From Acidipila sp. EB88 (GTDB taxonomy: Bacteria; Acidobacteriota; Terriglobia; Terriglobales; Acidobacteriaceae), in NCBI RefSeq assembly GCF_003858395.1, contig NZ_QWEV01000005.1, positions 2,542,001 to 2,606,000 on the forward strand: 64,000 bases of DNA. Direction: 5' to 3'. The translations under genes were made by a program, and so were the position numbers. Positions 60,426 to 64,000 of the stretch are shown here, piece after piece (positions within the stretch are counted from its first letter, which is position 1; each line of letters starts with the position of its first letter). The notes below the pieces were generated by a model, which saw only the letters and a program-made list of their open reading frames with translations, made no database searches and was not told the origin of the DNA.

Positions 60426-61669
60426 ATGCCCCGGATCGACTCGCTCCAATGCTCGCGCTGCCACAAGCACACCTCGGCCGCCACCCCGCAAACCGTCTGC
60501 CCGCACTGCGCCGGCGTGCTCTACGTGCGCTACGACATGAACGCCTTGCGCCAGACCGCCCGCAAGCCTGAGACGGCACCCGCGGCAACCCCCGTGAGCG
60601 CCAGCTCGACCACAGCATGTGGCGCTATCGCGATGTGCTGCCCGCGGTCGAGCCCGTCACGCTCGGCGAGGGCTGGACCCCCATGCTCCAGAGCCGCCGC
60701 TACGAGAACGCCTGGCTCAAGGAAGAAGCCACTAACCCCACCGGCACTTTCAAGGCGCGCGGCCTGTCCATGGCCGTCACGCTGGCCCGCCACTACGGCC
60801 TCAAAAAGCTCGCCGTACCCTCGGCCGGCAACGCCGCCGGTGCGCTCGCCGCTTATGCCGCGGCCGCCGGCATCGAGGCGCACATCTTCATGCCGCGCGA
60901 CGTGCCGTTTGCCAACTACCTCGAATGCATCGCCTACGGCGCACATACCACCCTGGTCGACGGCCTCATCTCCGACTGCGCGCGCATCGTCAACGAGCGC
61001 AAGGAGGCCGAGGGCTGGTTCGACATCTCCACCGTCAAGGAGCCCTACCGCGTCGAGGGCAAAAAGACCATGGGCTACGAGCTCGTCGAGCAGCTTGGCT
61101 GGGAGTACCCCGACGCTGTCTTCTACCCCACCGGCGGCGGCGTCGGCCTCATCGGCATGTGGAAGGCGTTCGAAGAGATGGAACAGCTCGGCTGGGTCAC
61201 CGGCAAGCGCCCCAAGATGATCGCTATCCAAAGCTCCGGCTGCGCTCCCGTCGCCCGCGCTTTCCGCGAGCACGAGCACGCCTCCACCATGTGGCAGAAC
61301 GCCGCCACCTTCGCCTCCGGCCTGCGCGTGCCCAAGCCTTACGGCGACTACATCGTGCTCGACATAGCCGAGCAATCCGGCGGCCTTGTGCTCGACTTCC
61401 CCGACGAAGACATTCTGCGCTCGCTGCTCGACTGGTCCCGGCACGAGGGTCTGCTGCTCTCACCCGAAGGCGCCGCCGCCACCGCTGCTTACGACCACCT
61501 GCTCGCCACCGGCTTCCTGAGCAAAACCGATCGCGTGGTCCTGTTCAACACCGGCGCCGGCCTCAAGTACACCGACCTCACCGCCCAGCAGATGGGCCTC
61601 AAACGCCCCGTCACCGAGGCGGACCTGCCCGCCCGCATGCCCGTAGGCGGCATCATCACCCCGCAGTAA
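60426..61669 (+). CDS. thrC: Threonine synthase, with an apparent frameshift
   Basis: Converts O-phosphohomoserine to threonine. Two frames are needed. From 60426, frame A encodes a zinc-ribbon-like N-terminus (CSRCHKHT, CPHC) ending about residue 56. From near 60593, frame B continues (RERQLDHSMWRYRDVLP) and carries the PLP Lys in NPTGTFKARG, SAGNAAGAL, and GGGVGLIGMW to the stop at 61669. The change is one base back, at a run of five C (60589-60593). A single missing base, a sequencing error, a true mutation or ribosomal slippage would all explain it. If only the ATG at 60617 is used the enzyme would lack its N-terminus. No good ribosome site is seen for either start. Confidence 0.8.
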
Positions 61670-61767
61670 ACGCAAGATGTCCTGCGCGGGAAGCGCACAC
61701 GCCGCAACATGTCTTTACACGGGACAGAGCAGACAACAAATCCCGGAGCCTACAACACAGCGGGTGC

Positions 61768-61793
61768 CCCATGTCTCGCGTTTTAGACGTGGG
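61768..61793. repeat. Palindrome of the second family, copy 2
   Basis: CCCATGTCT and AGACGTGGG pair with one T-G contact around CGCGTTTT. It shares CCAxGTCTCG and AGACGTGGG with the perfect palindrome at 46846. Confidence 0.55.
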
Positions 61794-61844
61794 CTCCGCG
61801 TACCCCCAGATCACCAGCGACCCAATCTCGCAACACCCGCCAGT

Positions 61845-61948
61845 AAGTCGCGGTAAGCCGCCAGCCGCCAGCCTCACTAAGCCGCCAGCCTCAGCAAGCC
61901 GCCAGCCTCAGCAAGTCGCTAACTTCAAGCAAGTCGCCAACTTCGAGC
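61845..61948 (+). repeat. Short tandem repeat, unit 17-18 bp
   Basis: Units start at 61845, 61855, 61879, 61896, 61913 and 61931 with the form AAGCCGCCAGCCTCAGC or AAGTCGCCAACTTCGAGC. Two adjacent 17-base units are identical. The array is not in a supported frame. Confidence 0.75.
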
Positions 61949-61999
61949 GCCAACAACAGCGCTGCCCCAGCAGGCAGCCTCGCCCCACCCCACACCCAA

Positions 62000-62031
62000 C
62001 TGTCATCCTGAGCGAAGCGAAGGATCCGCGG
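62000..62031 (+). repeat. Dispersed GTCATCCTGAGCGAAGC motif, copy 2
   Basis: Identical to 2748-2779 except for one base. Lies 46 bases from the cysK stop codon. Confidence 0.75.
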
Positions 62032-62077
62032 TCGCCCTCCGCGGTCGTCCGACAGCCCCCTACGACCGCCCGCACAC

Positions 62078-63145
62078 TCAAACCGAAACAGGCTGCATCT
62101 GCCCCGACGGCGTCGACTGCGAAATCTCCTGCTCCGCCGCGTTCATCTCCACGCCCACCTCCCCAAACAGCGGCGTACTCAAATACCGCTCCCCCGTATC
62201 CGGCAGCATGCACAAGATCGTCGACCCGGCCGGTGCCTCCTTAGCCACCATCAGCGCCGCGGCAAACGTCGCGCCCGAGCTGATCCCCACAAAAATCCCT
62301 TCCCGCTGCGCCAGCTCCCGGCTGCACCGGTACGCCTCCGCATTTGGAATTCGCAGAATTGGGCTCCAGAAGTTCACCCCCGCAAGCTCCATCGCGTCCT
62401 CCGTCAGCTTGGGAATAAAGTCCGGGCTCCAGCCCTGCTGCGGGTGCGGATGCCAAGCCGGGTGGCTGCCCGCGCCCGATCCATCCGGGTTGCGCGCCTG
62501 CGCGATCCCGCTCGCCAGCATCGGCGCATCGTCCGGCTCGCACACCACGATCCGGCATTCCGGCCGCTCTTTCGCCAGCACCCGCGACACACCCTTGAGC
62601 GTCCCGCCCGTGCCAAACCCCGTCACCCAGTAGTCCAGCCGCTCGCCCGCAAAGTCGTCCACGATCTCGCGCGCCGTAGTCCGCGAATGCATATCCGCGT
62701 TCGCCTCGTTCTCGAACTGCCGCGTCCAGAACCAGCCATGCGCAGCCGCCAGCTCGCGCGCCTTGGCCACCATGCCCGTGCCCCGTCCCGCCGCCGGTGT
62801 CAGCACCACCTTGGCTCCCAGGAATCGCATCAGCTTGCGCCGCTCCACCGAGAAGGTCTCCGCCATCACCAGCACCAGCGGATACCCCTTCTGCGCGCAC
62901 ACCATGGCCAGCCCGATGCCGGTGTTGCCGCTCGTTGCCTCTACCACTGTCTGCCCCGGCTTCAACTGGCCGGTGCGCTCCGCCTCTTCAATCACGCCCA
63001 GCGCCAACCGGTCCTTGACCGAGCCCAGCGGGTTGAACGCCTCGACCTTCACGTACAGGTCCACATGCTCGGGAGCCAGCCGGTTGATCCGCACCACCGG
63101 CGTCTTACCCACTGTTTCGAGAATGTTGCCGTATCGCTTCGCCAT
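62078..63145 (-). CDS. cysK: Cysteine synthase (O-acetylserine sulfhydrylase)
   Basis: Makes cysteine from O-acetylserine and sulfide. A 355-residue fold-type II PLP enzyme with the Schiff-base Lys44 in NPLGSVKDR, EATSGNTGIGLA for the substrate and GTGGTLKGVSR for the phosphate. An insert GSGAGSHPAWHPHPQQGW in the second half is longer than in typical CysK. The tail beyond about residue 320 is also extended. The ATG at 63145 is preceded by GGGGC. A double-hairpin element lies just upstream. Confidence 0.92.
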   Translation of the reverse strand: MAKRYGNILETVGKTPVVRINRLAPEHVDLYVKVEAFNPLGSVKDRLALGVIEEAERTGQLKPGQTVVEATSGNTGIGLAMVCAQKGYPLVLVMAETFSVERRKLMRFLGAKVVLTPAAGRGTGMVAKARELAAAHGWFWTRQFENEANADMHSRTTAREIVDDFAGERLDYWVTGFGTGGTLKGVSRVLAKERPECRIVVCEPDDAPMLASGIAQARNPDGSGAGSHPAWHPHPQQGWSPDFIPKLTEDAMELAGVNFWSPILRIPNAEAYRCSRELAQREGIFVGISSGATFAAALMVAKEAPAGSTILCMLPDTGERYLSTPLFGEVGVEMNAAEQEISQSTPSGQMQPVSV

Positions 63146-63232
63146 ACATTGCCCCTTGTGTGTGCTGCTCGCTCTGTCTCGATGGGGGATTCCGAAGCTG
63201 TTGCTCAACGCCTTGGTCTTTAACGATCACCC

Positions 63233-63264
63233 GCCACGAAGTGGCCGGCCGCCGCGCAGGCGGT
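63233..63264 (+). repeat. Double-hairpin dispersed element, copy 10
   Basis: Stem 1 GCCAC-GAA-GTGGC; second hairpin intact with a CGGCCGCCGCGC variant loop. Lies between the ribE stop and the cysK start, 19 bases past the ribE stop. Confidence 0.88.
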
Positions 63265-63283
63265 TCAAACGTGTTTTGCCGAG

Positions 63284-64000
63284 CTAATACCCATTCGCCA
63301 TCAGGTACTCCAGGCTCACCGCAAATCCCACGTCTCCGGTTGTGTCCCGCTCCGCCAACCGCGTCCACTGGTCGTCGTTCCGGCCCGGTCCCAGCAGGCC
63401 ATTCTGCACCGCCAGCTTCATCAACACGTCCGCTTCCAGGTTCACGCGCGAGCCCACCTGAAGCGTATGGAGGTTGGTCGCCTCGTACGTGTGCGGAATC
63501 ACCGCCACATGCAGTTCGCCCGCGCCCGTCAGCGTGTCGTCCTGGGCATCCTTCTCCGGGAACCACCGCGCAACCGTCAGGCTGATTCCTTCGATCGTGA
63601 CCGAGCCCTTCTCCACCACGAATCGTCCCACCGCCGGCGGCACCGCCACGCGCAGCCGCCAGTCTGTGCGCTCACCCTCGCCGATCCGCTCCAGCCCCAG
63701 CAGCTCCCCTGTCGCGTCCACGTGTCCCTGCACAATATGCCCGCCCAGCGGCGTTCCCGCCGGCGTTGGCAGCTCCAGGTTTACCGCCGAGCCCACCGCC
63801 AACGCCGCCAGCGACGTCCGATCCACCGTCTCCTGCGCCAGCTCCGCGTAGAAGCGATCCGCGCCCGGCTCCAGCGCCGTCAGGCACACCCCGCTTACCG
63901 CCACGCTGTCGCCGACCTTGAGGCTCGCCGCCAGCTTCGGCGCCAGCACCGCGAGGCGCAAAGTCCCCGCAGCCGGTGTCACCGACTCGATCGTTCCCAT
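63284..64000 (-). CDS. ribE: Riboflavin synthase, alpha chain (5' end outside window)
   Basis: Dismutates two 6,7-dimethyl-8-ribityllumazine molecules to riboflavin. The two lumazine-binding repeats are visible: VSGVCLTALEPGADRFYAELAQETVDRTSL, then IEGISLTVARWFPEKD, and a final LEYLMANGY. An ATG at the very edge (64000) starts MGTIESVTPA, but the family begins MFTGIIE several residues earlier, so the gene almost certainly continues to the right. Size at 238 codons is near full length. The insert KDAQDDTLTGAGE is unusual. Confidence 0.9.
   Translation of the reverse strand: MGTIESVTPAAGTLRLAVLAPKLAASLKVGDSVAVSGVCLTALEPGADRFYAELAQETVDRTSLAALAVGSAVNLELPTPAGTPLGGHIVQGHVDATGELLGLERIGEGERTDWRLRVAVPPAVGRFVVEKGSVTIEGISLTVARWFPEKDAQDDTLTGAGELHVAVIPHTYEATNLHTLQVGSRVNLEADVLMKLAVQNGLLGPGRNDDQWTRLAERDTTGDVGFAVSLEYLMANGY

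Larger units (their letters stand above)
61670..62077. other. Intergenic region with three repeat types
   Basis: No gene supported in 408 bases between converging thrC and cysK. It holds the second palindrome copy (61768), an 17-18-bp tandem repeat (61845) and the second 32-bp dispersed motif (62000). Confidence 0.7.

Noticed and set aside
60617..61669. Threonine synthase starting at the internal ATG
   Set aside because: It would lose the zinc-ribbon-like N-terminus encoded just upstream, which belongs to the same protein in relatives as far as known.
61845..61948. Short CRISPR-like or VNTR coding repeat
   Set aside because: Unit length of 17-18 bases is too short, units abut directly, and no supported frame covers it.
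64000..64000. ATG at the right edge as the start of riboflavin synthase
   Set aside because: The usual MFTGIIE start lies before it, so the gene is cut by the window.

Overview
The window is GC-rich, tightly packed bacterial chromosome. The gene set fits an acidobacterium of the Terriglobia (Granulicella/Terriglobus-like soil bacteria): a Reg_prop-type hybrid-free histidine kinase, a bacillithiol-reductase (YpdA) homologue, HdeD, a DUF2339 membrane protein, secreted S9 peptidase and GH1 enzymes, MRJP/Yellow-like protein, and several families of dispersed palindromes. That placement is inference from gene content and repeat style; no rRNA or marker protein in the window proves it. I found no phage, insertion sequence, CRISPR array, tRNA or rRNA.

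Layout. 0-8.5 kb: aspartase, YpdA-type oxidoreductase, a large secreted protein, a two-gene ABC exporter, a small zinc-ribbon protein and a medium-chain reductase. 8.5-13.2 kb: two coupled oxidoreductases, an OmpA-family envelope protein, and an Hpt/LuxR response-regulator pair. 13.5-21 kb: DUF2339 protein, DUF3606 peptide, the DNA translocase FtsK, undecaprenyl-diphosphatase UppP and a secreted tetratricopeptide-like protein. 21-29 kb: an SPFH-domain lipoprotein, a secreted prolyl oligopeptidase, a Tat-exported GH1 beta-glucosidase, threonine dehydratase and an MRJP-like protein. 29-33.5 kb: RNase J, an MFS exporter and HdeD.

33.6-43 kb holds most of the lysine/threonine aspartate pathway on the minus strand (dapD, dapA, then dapB, lysC, asd), split by a plus-strand polysaccharide module (two sister GT2 glycosyltransferases and a WcaF-like acetyltransferase) and a DltE-like reductase. 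43-52.5 kb: a Phd/VapC toxin-antitoxin pair with a visible operator, a cupredoxin-like lipoprotein, NAD-dependent isocitrate dehydrogenase-type enzyme, NrdR, a flippase-like membrane protein, a lytic transglycosylase, two sister alpha/beta hydrolases and a DoxX protein. 52.6-57.4 kb is a three-gene sensory operon (surface beta-sandwich protein, Reg_prop histidine kinase, LuxR regulator). 57.8-64 kb: an FabG-like reductase, a HAD phosphatase, threonine synthase (with an apparent frameshift), cysteine synthase and the 3' part of riboflavin synthase.

What the genes do not explain is mainly repetitive DNA. A 32-bp double-hairpin element occurs ten times intact, always between genes, with compensatory changes in its first stem; some copies form inverted pairs around a shared inner module. 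A roughly 61-bp degenerate tandem array at 58.8-59.2 kb appears to be built from that same inner module. A second palindrome family, a conserved 32-bp motif present twice and a 17-18-bp tandem repeat are also present. I do not see a convincing new defence or biosynthetic system; the repeat families are the most novel-looking content.
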